Assembly (NCBI RefSeq): GCF_003591035.1
Contig: NZ_QYUO01000002.1
Span: 1,550,001-1,614,000 of the forward strand
Direction: 5' to 3'
Origin: Noviherbaspirillum saxi
GTDB taxonomy: Bacteria > Pseudomonadota > Gammaproteobacteria > Burkholderiales > Burkholderiaceae_D
Length of the DNA stretch: 64,000 nt
Under the pieces are notes generated by a model, which did not search any database, was not told where the DNA came from, and saw only the letters and a list, made by a program, of their open reading frames with translations. Every line of letters starts with the position of its first letter. The stretch's first letter is position 1. Below are positions 51,378 to 60,493 of this stretch, one piece after another. The position numbers were made by a program, and so were the translations under genes.

Positions 51378-52815
51378 TCAGCTTGTGACGGTTTCGTCGT
51401 TGGAGAGTCCGGTTTCGGACAAAAGAAAGCGCTGGCGCAGGACCCCCGGGACATCGACCGCCGGTAGCGGGCGCGCAATAAGTTAGCCTTGCACTTCGTT
51501 GCACGACAGTGCCCGCAACACCTGCAGCTGCTGCCAGGTGTCTACGCCTTCGGCCACCACGCTCATGCCAAGCACATGCGCCATGGAGATGACGGCCATG
51601 ACAAGTGCTTCGCCCTCCTTGCCGTCATCGAGTTGCGCAGTGAAGGCCTTGTCGATCTTGAGGACATCCATGTCTAGCCGGTGCCGAAGTCGTCCACCAG
51701 CGAAGAATCGAGACCGTACTCCACAAGGCAGGAAGTGAACAATGTGCTCAAACCGCCCTGACTGAACTGGCGTGGCGATACATTAATCGAAACGGGAACT
51801 ACGCTTAAACCTGCGTTTCGCCATGCTGCAAGCTGTCTGCAGACGTTGCGTGCAACCAGCTCTCCGAGTCCGACAATCAGACCGGTTTCCTCCGCCAGCG
51901 GTATGAATTCGACGGGAGGCACCATGCCGCGCTCCGGATGCCGCCAGCGCACCAGCGCTTCCATGCTGCGCAGCTCGCCGCTGAAAGTGTCAACGCGCGG
52001 CTGGTAATAAAGCTCGAATTGAGCGTCCTTGATTGCCCGCTGCAGCGCCTGTTCGTTCCGCATCCTGTTGAGCAGCTTTGCCGAGAACCGCATATCGATC
52101 AGGTGTTCTTTCGTCGAGCCGATCAGGCTTGCGCCTCTTTCATTGCAATCGACAAGAACGAAATCGATCGGGCTTCCCCGTCCGTCGTAAATGGCTCGCA
52201 CCATGTAGAAGCCCTCACGCGCGCCGTCGATGGCGAGGTGATACGCTTTTCTAAGTTCTTCGGCTTGCTTCTTTCGCCATGCCAGTCCGACTGAAAAGAC
52301 CATCCCCAATATTGCGGCAAAACATAGGAAGTCCGTCGCGGTTACTGCAAAACGAAGGTAATTCTTGCCATGGCATCGAATGGCGCCAAGAACGCACGTT
52401 TTGATAGTCCTACGATGGATAGCAACGGATATCCGCCTACCGCGTACCAGGCGATAACGCTCGGTTTGTTATCGGGAAACCATGTGCCTGACAAGACCAT
52501 CGTCCCTGTCGGCTGGTCAAACTTAGGAAGCGCACCCGGCATGAGCTCCGAAACGGCACCTCCCTTGCCTCTTTTGGATGCAAGTATTTCGCCATCGTTT
52601 CGATAAATCGAAATGAAATCTTTTTGATGCAAACTTTCCAGACCGGTAAACGACGCGAGATAACGCGGCTCGACAATGATCGACACCACACCGGCAAACG
52701 AGCCGTTACGCGCATCCAGCTAGCGGGTGAATCGCACCACCTTCCTATTTATCCGGGGGTGCAATTTCAAGTTTGTTGATCCTGAAACCAGTCGAAAAAT
52801 GACTTCAAGCCTTTT
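51378..52815 (-). pseudogene. Decayed EAL-domain (c-di-GMP) sensor gene
   Basis: Successive minus-strand fragments read as one gene: periplasmic dCache-like part (FFDWFQDQQT, LDARNGSFAGVVSIIVEP), a membrane helix (CFAAILGMVFSVGLAW), a PAS-like region and an EAL phosphodiesterase (YYQPRVDTFSGELRSMEALVRW, SINVSPRQF, DDFGTG, LKIDKAF, VVAEGVDT). At least five lesions break it: a frameshift near 52760, TAG at 52720-52722, a frameshift near 52342, an internal loss after DDFGTG with TAG at 51674-51676 and a TAA at 51483-51485 where QGYLIARPLP is expected. No GGDEF domain is seen between PAS and EAL, so it may have been lost too. The original stop is probably TGA at 51378. Confidence 0.85.
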
Positions 52816-53085
52816 GATCGCTGCTGCAGGCGTTCATCAACATGCCATCAGGCATGCCTAGCATAGGGACGCGCCGCACGGGAAGTTTGCACTATGCCCG
52901 TACCGCCTTGGTGGGATAAGTTGGGCTGTAACAACGAGATTTGGTGCATTTAAGGCACTGGATTTAAAGGCACTGGATTTACAAGAAGCCAAAATACTTC
53001 AACTATATTTTTTTGAATTTCCCGCATGCATCAATTTGCTGGGTAGTATGTAATTTGCACATTCGGCGAATGGAGAATTGCTTAA

Positions 53086-54042
53086 ATGGAAAGTGTTCAA
53101 AAAGATATTGACGAAAGAAGCAATCTGACAGGCTCGAACAAATTCGAACTGCTGTTGTTCCGCCTTGGACAGTGTATGGGCGCTGACCGCTCGGAACTGT
53201 ATGGCATTAACGTTTTCAAGATCCGGGAGATCGTGGCAATGCCGCCGATTACGGCAATTGCCGGAGCAGTACCGCATATGCTCGGCGTCGTCAATTTGCG
53301 CGGCGAAATTATTCCGGTGATCGATTTGCCGGGCGTCGTGGGATGCACGCCGACGACAGGCTTGAACATCATTCTGGTTACCGAATTCGCGCGTACCACG
53401 CAAGCGTTTGCAGTAGAGGCCGTTGACGATATTGTGCGTTTGGAATGGAACGAAGTGCTATCGGCAGAAGGCCATGCCGCCGGCACGGCGGTCACGAGTA
53501 TCGCTCGCCTTGACGGCAATGTGCCGGATACGCGTCTGGCACAAGTTCTTGATGTGGAGAGTATCGTTCGTCAGATGACGCCCTCGGACAAGCCGGACGT
53601 CGACCCCGCAACGGTCGGCCCCAATCTGGCGATGAAACCGGGAACGGTAATTCTTGCAGCCGACGACTCGGTGGTCGCCAGAAAGCTTATAGAACAAGGT
53701 CTCGCTGCAATTGGCGCACCCTACATCATGACCAAGACGGGCAAGGAAGCCTGGGATCAGCTGAATGCGATAGCAACTCAAGCGGAAGCTGAAGGGCTTC
53801 AGATCCGCGACAAGGTTGCAATGGTGTTGAGCGACCTGGAAATGCCCGAAATGGATGGGTTCACCTTGACGCGCAATATTAAAAATTCCTCACGACTAAG
53901 TTCCATGCCCGTCGTCATTCATTCCTCTCTATCCGGTTCGGCGAACGAAGACCTTGTGACAGCGGCAGGCGCTGATGCCTACGTCGCCAAGTTCGCTGCC
54001 GAAGATCTTGCGTCGACTATCCGACGAGTGTTGTCACGCTAG
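53086..54042 (+). CDS. cheV: Chemotaxis protein CheV
   Basis: 318 residues: an N-terminal CheW-like coupling domain (about 20-165, [34 protein letters not shown]) and a C-terminal receiver ([33 protein letters not shown]). CheV links chemoreceptors and CheA and its receiver tunes adaptation. The stop codon TAG at 54040-54042 is the insertion site of an IS630-family element: TA is the duplicated target and G is the first base of the element. The base after the right-hand TA copy (55206) is also G, so the gene product is unchanged by insertion. No other che genes are in the window. Confidence 0.93.
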   Translation: MESVQKDIDERSNLTGSNKFELLLFRLGQCMGADRSELYGINVFKIREIVAMPPITAIAGAVPHMLGVVNLRGEIIPVIDLPGVVGCTPTTGLNIILVTEFARTTQAFAVEAVDDIVRLEWNEVLSAEGHAAGTAVTSIARLDGNVPDTRLAQVLDVESIVRQMTPSDKPDVDPATVGPNLAMKPGTVILAADDSVVARKLIEQGLAAIGAPYIMTKTGKEAWDQLNAIATQAEAEGLQIRDKVAMVLSDLEMPEMDGFTLTRNIKNSSRLSSMPVVIHSSLSGSANEDLVTAAGADAYVAKFAAEDLASTIRRVLSR

Positions 54043-55124
54043 TGTCCTGAGTTAGAAATTCGCAGACAAAAGCGTTCGATGCTGGCCAAGATGTCGTCGG
54101 CCGATTTGGTCCAGACAAACGGTTTGGGATCGGCGTTATTGAGTTTCAGGTAATGCCGAATGGCGTCCTCCAATTGACGGGTCGAACGATGGGTTCCACG
54201 GCGAATTTGTTTTTCAGTCAGCGTGGCGAACCAGCGCTCGACCTGGTTGAGCCACGAAGCCGAAGTTGGTGTGAAATGCACGTGGAAACGCGGGTGGCGG
54301 GCGAACCAATTGCGGATGGTGGGGGTCTTGTGCGTGCCATAGTTATCCATCACCAGATGAATGTCCAGGTCATTCGGCACCGACGCCTCGATCGTACGCA
54401 AGAATTTCAGAAACTCGCTGCTGCGATGACGTCGATGCAGTTGCCCAATGACTTCACCGGTGGCAATGTCGAGTGCAGCAAACAAGGTCGTCGTGCCATG
54501 GCGCTGGTAGTCATGCGTGCGCCGTTCGGGAACACCGGGTGCCAGCGGCAAGATAGGCTGGGTCCGGTCCAGCGCCTGAATCTGGCTCTTCTCGTCAACG
54601 CACAGCACCATGGCCTTGAGCGGCGGATCGAGATAAAGCCCGACGATGTCGCGGGTCTTCTCGACAAACAGCGGGTCGGTGGACAGCTTGAACGTTTCCT
54701 GACGATGCGGTTGCAAACCGAAGGCGCGCCAGATGCGGCTGACCGCCGTTTGCGACAGCTTCGCTTCGCGCGCCATAGCCCGCGTGCTCCAGTGTGTGGC
54801 ATTCGACGGTTGTTCCTCCAGCGTCTTGGCAATCACAACATCAACACGCGCATCATCAATCGTGCGCGGCGCTCCCGAGCGCGGGGCATCGAGCAAACCA
54901 TCCAGGCGCATGTGAACAAAGCGGGCGCGCCATTTCGATACCGTTTGGCGCGTCACCGCCAGCTTGACCGCCACCGCCTTGTTTTCCGCTCCGCCGGCAC
55001 ATTCCAGGACGATGCGCGAACGCAAAGCCAGTGCTTGCGCCGTCTTACGCCGTCTCGCCCAGGCATGCAATTGCTCTTTTTCCGCCGCGCTCAACACCAG
55101 TTCCGCTTTCGGTCTGCCTGCCAT
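54039..55124 (-). CDS. IS630-family transposase
   Basis: The 361-residue single-frame transposase has an N-terminal helix-turn-helix region ([19 protein letters not shown]) and a DDE catalytic domain: [18 protein letters not shown] (D), [10 protein letters not shown] (D) and [15 protein letters not shown] (E). Its stop codon TAG is supplied by the target TA plus the flanking G, so it overlaps the cheV end on the opposite strand. The gene is intact, so the element could be active. Confidence 0.95.
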   Translation of the reverse strand: MAGRPKAELVLSAAEKEQLHAWARRRKTAQALALRSRIVLECAGGAENKAVAVKLAVTRQTVSKWRARFVHMRLDGLLDAPRSGAPRTIDDARVDVVIAKTLEEQPSNATHWSTRAMAREAKLSQTAVSRIWRAFGLQPHRQETFKLSTDPLFVEKTRDIVGLYLDPPLKAMVLCVDEKSQIQALDRTQPILPLAPGVPERRTHDYQRHGTTTLFAALDIATGEVIGQLHRRHRSSEFLKFLRTIEASVPNDLDIHLVMDNYGTHKTPTIRNWFARHPRFHVHFTPTSASWLNQVERWFATLTEKQIRRGTHRSTRQLEDAIRHYLKLNNADPKPFVWTKSADDILASIERFCLRISNSGH

Positions 55125-55203
55125 GCCGTCCTCGCCATGAAAACCAATAGGCGTCGGACAACTGATACGCAGAATAATTCAACGAACTTCTAACTCAGGA
55201 CAC
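54042..55203. mobile_element. Complete IS630-family insertion sequence
   Basis: 1162 bases. Terminal inverted repeats begin GTGTCCTGAGTTAGAA at both ends (16 identical bases, then 4 of the next 5). TA dinucleotides flank it at 54040-54041 and 55204-55205, the TA duplication expected for IS630/Tc1-type transposition. It carries one intact transposase gene. The insertion point is the stop codon of cheV. Confidence 0.92.
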
Positions 55204-55324
55204 TAGAGCAGTTTCGATCTGTCCGGCGTGACAAGGCCGGAGGATTTTGCCTTGCTATCTGGTCCTGCCATCCGCTGGAGCTGTCATCGTCGACGCGCTT
55301 TACCTCGGACTCCGAGCAGCTGGA

Positions 55325-55495
55325 TCATGCCTGCAGACCAAGAATAAGCACACCGAGCACGCCGAGCGTCAAGCCAAAGCCCAGCAGGTAGCGGCCATAA
55401 CGATTCCGGGGTGTATGACAGCCATGGCATTCCGATTCATCCCATTCTTTTTTTGCGCCGCAGGTTCCGCAACGTCCAGCGATGATATGCCACAT
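55325..55495 (-). CDS. Small zinc-ribbon protein with a C-terminal membrane helix
   Basis: About 56 residues from the ATG at 55495 (a GTG at 55522 would add nine). CGTCG and CHGC form a probable zinc ribbon, followed by a single hydrophobic helix (LLGFGLTLGVLGVLILGL). It is probably a small inner-membrane protein of unknown role. The ribosome site is weak. Confidence 0.5.
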   Translation of the reverse strand: MWHIIAGRCGTCGAKKEWDESECHGCHTPRNRYGRYLLGFGLTLGVLGVLILGLQA

Positions 55496-55872
55496 GTCCG
55501 TGAAAGAAAAAGTCGATGGCACAACGATAGCGGTTTGCTGCTTTCATGCATTGAGCGTTAGCAACGGGCTTACGTGCTGAGCCAGTGCAAGCATGGAGTC
55601 ACCCATTGTTACTCTCGTTTCGGCAAATGCCGTCGATTTGCTCAAGCCAAGCATTGGCTCATCACGCAAAAAGCAACTGCAGCATAAATAGACAGAAAAA
55701 TCTAATTCCTTCTATGAAAAATTAGCTTGTGCAACGCAGAATATTAATTTGCAAAGCATAGGAACTTGGCATTTGAATCATGCTCTACTGAGGCCTTGGT
55801 GAGCGCACACGAGAGTGTGCTCACCAGTGCGCGAGCAATAATTTTGATGAATTTCCTTTAAGGAGTTAACGC
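55496..55872. other. Intergenic region upstream of the first phasin gene
   Basis: About 380 bases, with A/T-rich sequence toward the phasin gene, presumably its promoter. GAGTGTGC pairs in inverted repeat near 55800-55825 (GAGCGCACACGAGAGTGTGCTC). No gene is seen. Confidence 0.4.
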
Positions 55873-56367
55873 ATGCTGTCATTTTCCCAACCGATCACAC
55901 CTGCCATCAAGGCTCATCTCGATGCTCAGTATTCGCTGATAGCAGACATGTCGCAAAAGGTGTTTGAGACCGCGCAAAGAATCAATGACCTTAACATGCA
56001 AGTCATCAAGTCAGCGCTGGAGGAATCCTTTTCCAGCGCGCAGCAGGTCATCGTTGCACGCGATCCTTACGAAGCCCTATCAATTGCCGCAGCCAATGCA
56101 CAACCGCAGGCGGAACGTATTCGCGAATATCAGCAAAACCTGAACAACATCGCGGCCCGCACCCAGGTCGACCTGGCAAAAACTGCGGAGTCGCATTTTC
56201 CGAACACGAGCCGTACGGCTGCAGCTGTCGCCGATGAAGTCGCTCGCAAGGCAACGGAAGAAACCGAGAAGGCAACATCGCGTCAGAAGGCTGCGATGGA
56301 AAAGTTCACCTCACCGATTGAGCGTCCCGACGATGTCAAGGGGCAGGCACCACGTCCCAGCGCCTAA
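55873..56367 (+). CDS. Phasin-family protein 1
   Basis: 164 residues, helical and amphipathic, matching the phasin family (ITPAIKAHLDAQYSLIADM, ARDPYEALSIAAANAQPQAER). Phasins coat polyhydroxyalkanoate granules and limit their size. The A/Q/E/K-rich tail ends without membrane or signal features. AAGGAG lies near the ATG. A related gene follows 130 bases downstream. Confidence 0.88.
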   Translation: MLSFSQPITPAIKAHLDAQYSLIADMSQKVFETAQRINDLNMQVIKSALEESFSSAQQVIVARDPYEALSIAAANAQPQAERIREYQQNLNNIAARTQVDLAKTAESHFPNTSRTAAAVADEVARKATEETEKATSRQKAAMEKFTSPIERPDDVKGQAPRPSA

Positions 56368-56383
56368 GCCCACGCTCCCCTGA

Positions 56384-56409
56384 GCCCGCAGCTTTTTCTT
56401 GCGGGTTTT
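56384..56409 (+). terminator. Terminator-like hairpin after phasin 1
   Basis: CCCGCA pairs with TGCGGG around an eight- or nine-base loop, followed by TTTTGG. It separates the two phasin genes. Confidence 0.6.
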
Positions 56410-56497
56410 GGCCGCTCGCTGCCATTTGCTCTTTGCATCGAACCGTATCGAGGGGCGGCCTGCCTAGCAATCAATCTTTAAAATTCATGGAGTTAAT

Positions 56498-56989
56498 ATG
56501 TTCATTTTTTCTCAGCCACTACCACCGTCTGCGAAAGCGCATCTGGAAGCGCAGTTCACGTTCATTTCCGAACTATCCAAGCAGTTGTTCAATACCGCCC
56601 AAAAGATCAACGAGCTCAACATCCAAGTTGCGCAAACGGTGATGAATGAAACCCTGTCGAGCACACGTGAAGTTTTCAGTGCACAGAATCCGTATGAAGC
56701 GCTCTCGATCGCCGCAAGCCAAGTGCCGCCTGCAGCGGAGAAACTGCGTGCCTATCAGCAGCAATTGACTGACATTGCCGCGCGCACGCAGGTTGATCTG
56801 GCCAAGACTGCGGAGACCCACGTACCGGCGACGGCGCGCACCGCATCCGCACTTGCCGATGAAGTCGCACGCCGCGCCAACGAAGAAACCCAAAAAGCGA
56901 CCCAGCGCCAAAAAGCCACGTTGGATAAGCTCGCTACACCGATCGGCAAACCGGAAGGCGGCAAGGGAGTTGGCGCCAACGTCCACTAA
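56498..56989 (+). CDS. Phasin-family protein 2
   Basis: 163 residues with the same organisation as the preceding protein (LPPSAKAHLEAQFTFISEL, AQNPYEALSIAASQVPPAAEK, QVDLAKTAETHVP), so the pair arose by gene duplication. The variable C-terminus suggests different granule roles or conditions of expression. Confidence 0.88.
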   Translation: MFIFSQPLPPSAKAHLEAQFTFISELSKQLFNTAQKINELNIQVAQTVMNETLSSTREVFSAQNPYEALSIAASQVPPAAEKLRAYQQQLTDIAARTQVDLAKTAETHVPATARTASALADEVARRANEETQKATQRQKATLDKLATPIGKPEGGKGVGANVH

Positions 56990-56999
56990 CCGCTTATGG

Positions 57000-57034
57000 C
57001 ATGCGGTTGCCCAGGCATACAGGGCAACCGCATG
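57000..57034 (+). terminator. Hairpin after phasin 2
   Basis: CATGCGGTTGCCC and its complement GGGCAACCGCATG enclose a nine-base loop, just after the phasin stop. There is no strong U-tract. Confidence 0.65.
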
Positions 57035-57104
57035 ACAGTTCCGAACCTTCACAAGCGTTGCGCAGCACTACCGTGCTTTGCTTCTTCTCACTGCGGCAAC
57101 GACA

Positions 57105-57827
57105 ATGAATGCATTTGAAACCCCGACCTACCCACCCCTGATGCTGGCACTTGAGCCCTACCACGCGATGCTGGATTTTTTTGCTGGTCACGCATGGCGC
57201 GCAACGCCCTTGCCGAGAGGCGATGGGCATCCGGTACTGGTCTATCCCGGTCTTGGTGTTAGCGGTGCAGCGACGACCGATCTGCGAGTGCGACTGCTGC
57301 GGCTCGGATATCAGGTGTACGACTGGGAAATGGGTGTGGGCGTCTGGCCGCTCATGGGTCTGGATCCCTGGTTGACTCAACTTGCAGAACACCTGCGAAA
57401 GATTCACGCTGCGCATCGCAAACAGGTATCGATCGTCGGCTGGAGTCTGGGCGGCATCTATGCCCGTGAATTGGCGAAACTTCACCCCGAACACGTACGG
57501 CAAGTGATTACGCTAGGTACACCATTTGGCAGCTCTATAGGAATGCCGAACGAGGCCATGAATTCCGATACTGCCAACGCTTCAATACCGTTACCGGACG
57601 CTGAGCTCTTGCGACGCCTTGGTGAAGTTCCGCCCGTACCGAGTGCATCGATTTATTCCCAGACGGACGGTGTCGTGGACTGGGTTCGTTGCATCGGTCC
57701 GGATACCTCACTGCACCAAAGTATAGAAGTGCTAGGCGTCAGTCATTTCGGGATGGTGCATCACCCCGAAGTACTGCGAGTCATTGCCGAAATATTAGCC
57801 AAGCCACCGATAAGAAACATGCATTAG
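57105..57827 (+). CDS. Alpha/beta hydrolase
   Basis: 240 residues from the ATG at 57105. The nucleophile elbow GWSLGG contains Ser114; an acidic residue in the QTDGVVDW segment and His in SHFGMVHHP may complete the triad. It is a PGAP1/lipase-like esterase fold without a signal peptide. Because it follows two phasin genes it may act on storage polyester or related lipids, but this is only inferred from position. Confidence 0.8.
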   Translation: MNAFETPTYPPLMLALEPYHAMLDFFAGHAWRATPLPRGDGHPVLVYPGLGVSGAATTDLRVRLLRLGYQVYDWEMGVGVWPLMGLDPWLTQLAEHLRKIHAAHRKQVSIVGWSLGGIYARELAKLHPEHVRQVITLGTPFGSSIGMPNEAMNSDTANASIPLPDAELLRRLGEVPPVPSASIYSQTDGVVDWVRCIGPDTSLHQSIEVLGVSHFGMVHHPEVLRVIAEILAKPPIRNMH

Positions 57828-57967
57828 TCCATCATCTTCAATGCCACTATCGCGTTCGCATCAATCCAGCGACGGCTTATTACATAGCAAGCGCAGAAAC
57901 CTTCTTGCCGGATTTACAATCAGAAGGATGACTCCGCCATGTTGGCGGCATTTCTCCGGACTTGCTC

Positions 57968-58600
57968 ATGAATCAAGGCATCAAACCTGCACGGCATTTT
58001 TCAATGATCCGTGGATTCCATCTCGCGGACTTTTTCACGCTTGCAAATGCCGCATGCGGAGTGGCTGCCGTGTTTTTTGCAATGCTGTTTATAGGCACGC
58101 GGGAGAAAGAATATTTTTTTGCAGCGGCTGCCATGGCACCCGCTGCATTCTTTTTCGACGTGCTGGACGGCATGATCGCACGCTGGCGACATGAACATTC
58201 ACCGCTAGGCCGCGAGCTCGATTCTCTGGCTGACGTCATTTCTTTCGGCATGGCTCCGGCAACCCTTGCATTCGCCGCCGGCATACGCGGTGGTTGGGAC
58301 TGGATCGCGTTGGTCTTTTTCGTCTGCTGTGGTGTAAGCCGCTTGGCACGCTTCAATGTGACGGCTGAAGATTTGTCGCAGGGGAGCACGAAGGTTGCCT
58401 ATTTCGAAGGTACGCCGATTCCTACCAGCGTTGTTCTGACGGCCATTCTGGCCTTTGCCGCATGGCAGGATCGTCTTGATGACCGCCTTTATGGCGGCGC
58501 TTGGGAAATCGGCCCCTGGACTTTTCATCCATTGGTATTGCTGTTTGTGTTATCCGGCAGCATGATGATTAGCAAGACCTTGCGCATTCCAAAGCCATAA
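57968..58600 (+). CDS. pssA: CDP-diacylglycerol-serine O-phosphatidyltransferase
   Basis: 210 residues from the ATG at 57968 (a TTG two codons earlier is also possible). Helices include FFTLANAACGVAAVFFAML and further segments. The CDP-alcohol phosphotransferase motif is complete: Asp67-Gly68, Ala71-Arg72, Gly81, Asp85 and Asp89 (DGMIAR to LADV). It makes phosphatidylserine, the precursor of phosphatidylethanolamine, in the inner membrane. Confidence 0.93.
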   Translation: MNQGIKPARHFSMIRGFHLADFFTLANAACGVAAVFFAMLFIGTREKEYFFAAAAMAPAAFFFDVLDGMIARWRHEHSPLGRELDSLADVISFGMAPATLAFAAGIRGGWDWIALVFFVCCGVSRLARFNVTAEDLSQGSTKVAYFEGTPIPTSVVLTAILAFAAWQDRLDDRLYGGAWEIGPWTFHPLVLLFVLSGSMMISKTLRIPKP

Positions 58601-59106
58601 GTTCGACTCCTCTTATGTTTCGGGCAACATAACTACCCTGGAATGCATTGATCGACTGGCAGCATTTTCGATAAAACTTGAAAGTTAATATAATTTTTCA
58701 GTTTATTGCCTAACCCCCTGTCCATAAACGGATTTTCTAAGCTTTCCACAGAAGCTGTGGATATCTTTGTGGAAAAAGGGGACTTGACAATTATCAACGC
58801 CAATAACGGTGCGCCTTGGCGACATATTGCTGAATTTATTGGCGGCAACAGTTCTTTTTAAAATCAAGGCCTTAGGAAATCTTCACTGCCTAATGAAAAA
58901 TTTTTATTTTGTCCCATATAGGGCGTCGCTTAAGCATTAAGAGTCTGCAAGCTGTGCATAAGTAAGCGAGGTTTTACAAGCGCGCTTACCCGCCAATAGA
59001 AGGACAGAACAAATCGTTAGCCGTCTGTCCTAGACGGCAGATTGCAATCCTCAGGAGTTGTTGGCAATCACAGCCATCCTATGTTCAGGCATATTGTCAT
59101 AACGAC
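58601..59106. other. A/T-rich intergenic region
   Basis: About 500 bases with several TCCACA-like motifs at 58738-58780 (TTTCCACAG, TGTGGATAT, TGTGGAAA) that resemble DnaA boxes with one or two mismatches, a TTGACA hexamer at 58784 and a small hairpin (GCCGTCT / AGACGGC) at 59020-59038. No gene is seen. Confidence 0.35.
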
Positions 59107-59709
59107 TTAGCAACCATAGCGCCTGCTGCCATCGATAACCCGATATTCGCCGCGCCGATCAACGAAGCAAATTGCATCATCCGATCTGCTTGCCATTGAT
59201 GCCTTCGTGCGCCGCAGCGGGCGTCGATATTCCCACGGAGGAACCGGCTTTTCATCTGCCCAAAGACCTTTTCGCTCGCCACGAGCAGCTGCTTCAGCGT
59301 TTGCAAGCGGTGATTGCCGGTCCTGCTTATCACTGCCATGATTTTTGGCCGCCCATGCCATACCGCGTTCGACCTGCGCCTTATTTGCTTCAGTTCGGCC
59401 GCAAGTAACTATTGCCATTACATCACCCGCAGGGGAAGACTCCCCAGCTTCCTTGTAAGTAGCGTCCTTACCCATACAGAGTTCAGACAATGACTGTTTG
59501 GCAGCCTGTGCAAATGCCTGGCCCTTTTCCGGGGCATCTATATAGGCAAGCCGCACATTAGTAGGCACCTTGTCCACAAGCATGGTGAGCGTATTTCCAT
59601 CGACAATGCCGATGACTTTTCCGGCATGTGCCATCCCGGAAAAGCTAAGCAGGGTTGCAGATACCGTGACGGTAAGAAAAGACAATCGTACGTACATGAA
59701 TTTAATCAT
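59107..59709 (-). CDS. Secreted staphylococcal-nuclease-like protein
   Basis: 200 residues with a signal peptide (MAHA-G cleavage around residue 29) and a thermonuclease-like domain: VIGIVDGNTLTMLV, VRLAYIDAPEKG, KAQVERGMAWAAK. Candidate catalytic residues Asp37, Arg53, Asp58 and Glu61 are present, but the second catalytic Arg, expected in a YGR motif, is replaced: the local segment reads SSPAGD. A possible inactivation is implied. The last 30 residues are basic. Confidence 0.8.
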   Translation of the reverse strand: MIKFMYVRLSFLTVTVSATLLSFSGMAHAGKVIGIVDGNTLTMLVDKVPTNVRLAYIDAPEKGQAFAQAAKQSLSELCMGKDATYKEAGESSPAGDVMAIVTCGRTEANKAQVERGMAWAAKNHGSDKQDRQSPLANAEAAARGERKGLWADEKPVPPWEYRRPLRRTKASMASRSDDAICFVDRRGEYRVIDGSRRYGC

Positions 59710-59989
59710 TCAGGATGGCAGGTCACGCAATACAGCTTGGAGAAGATAGCTTGCACTTTATAAAAGACCATGCCTTGGCGCAACGATTGTTATTGCAAAT
59801 ATGTGGTTTTTTGGCACTTGCTTGTGTATAGACTTTTTTACGCTCTTGCAACTAAAACGTACATCGCATGCAGCGCATGGCGATTAATTGAATGATGTAT
59901 GGAAAAAGTCGTTTCGGCTGGTTGAAAACCATGTGATTTTTCAATTCACCAAAGAATCTTTTTCAGCTTTTTGGAATTTTCGGTGTAGT

Positions 59990-60073
59990 ATCTGCCCGCT
60001 GTACCAAAAAATCCAAGCCAGGACGACGAGAGAGACAGAAACCCGCAAGGCGGTGCCGCGCGGGTTTTCTTTT
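59990..60073 (+). ncRNA. Candidate small RNA with terminator
   Basis: A possible extended -10 element (TGTAGTAT at about 59985-59992) precedes a stretch with GACGACGAGAGAGACAGAAA and then a strong terminator: AACCCGC / GCGGGTT with an inner GGC/GCC stem and TTTTCTTTTT. No plus-strand gene lies upstream to be terminated. The order of motifs resembles 35700-35765. Confidence 0.45.
60039..60072 (+). terminator. Rho-independent terminator of the candidate RNA
   Basis: Nested stem ending with seven U-rich residues after AACCCGC / GCGGGTT. It is strong only on the plus strand. Confidence 0.75.
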
Positions 60074-60099
60074 TCCAACATATTCGATCTCTGAATATC

Positions 60100-60213
60100 T
60101 GCTATCACAATACTAAAGCAGACATTTATGATGCACTGCACTATGATGGGAACTGTCTCCTCCAACTCTTCTTGAATTGGATTTAAGCCCGCTCTCGTAG
60201 CGGGCTTTTTTTT
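60100..60213 (+). ncRNA. Candidate small RNA with anti-Shine-Dalgarno motif
   Basis: A 5' segment able to fold (CTGCT / AGCAG), then TGTCTCCTCC, which is complementary to GGAGGAGACA-type ribosome sites, and a strong terminator at 60185-60213. The start point is unknown and no promoter was convincing. A coding role is unlikely because no frame of length is open here. Confidence 0.4.
60185..60213 (+). terminator. Strong rho-independent terminator
   Basis: AAGCCCGCT and AGCGGGCTT stem with five-base loop and a run of eight T residues. There is no protein gene upstream on this strand. Confidence 0.9.
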
Positions 60214-60240
60214 CATTGGATGTGCCAGAGCATCCTTACA

Positions 60241-60375
60241 TTTTCTGATCGCTCCCTGAATCATCAAGCGGCATCATGGAAAAGTCACGTCCGGGCTCGG
60301 ACAGCAGCACGCCGTCGAGCCGATTGAGCAGGTCTTCAGAATCTAGTCCATGCTTGCGAGTGCTTCATTGCCCGC
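60241..60375 (-). pseudogene. Possible C-terminal gene remnant
   Basis: A minus-strand frame of about 40 codons reads RKHGLDSEDLLNRLDGVLL and continues to SGSDQKM before a stop, and looks more protein-like than its neighbours. It lacks a start codon because an in-frame stop precedes it. It could be the end of a deleted gene; no family was identified. Confidence 0.25.
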
Positions 60376-60493
60376 TCCTTGTCCATATTGCCGGAAATGG
60401 CACAGAGTGCTTCGAGCTGTGGCCGACGGCGCACTCCGCTGTTTGCTTTCAAATTCAACGTGCCGAGATTCACTTCGAAAATTCGCCTCAAAT

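Noticed and set aside
54153..55193. Plus-strand frame of 346 codons across the IS630 element
   Set aside because: Antisense to the intact transposase and Arg/Gln-rich without a known domain.
58784..58815. TTGACA promoter in the region after pssA
   Set aside because: No -10 hexamer lies at a suitable distance and no gene follows on that strand.
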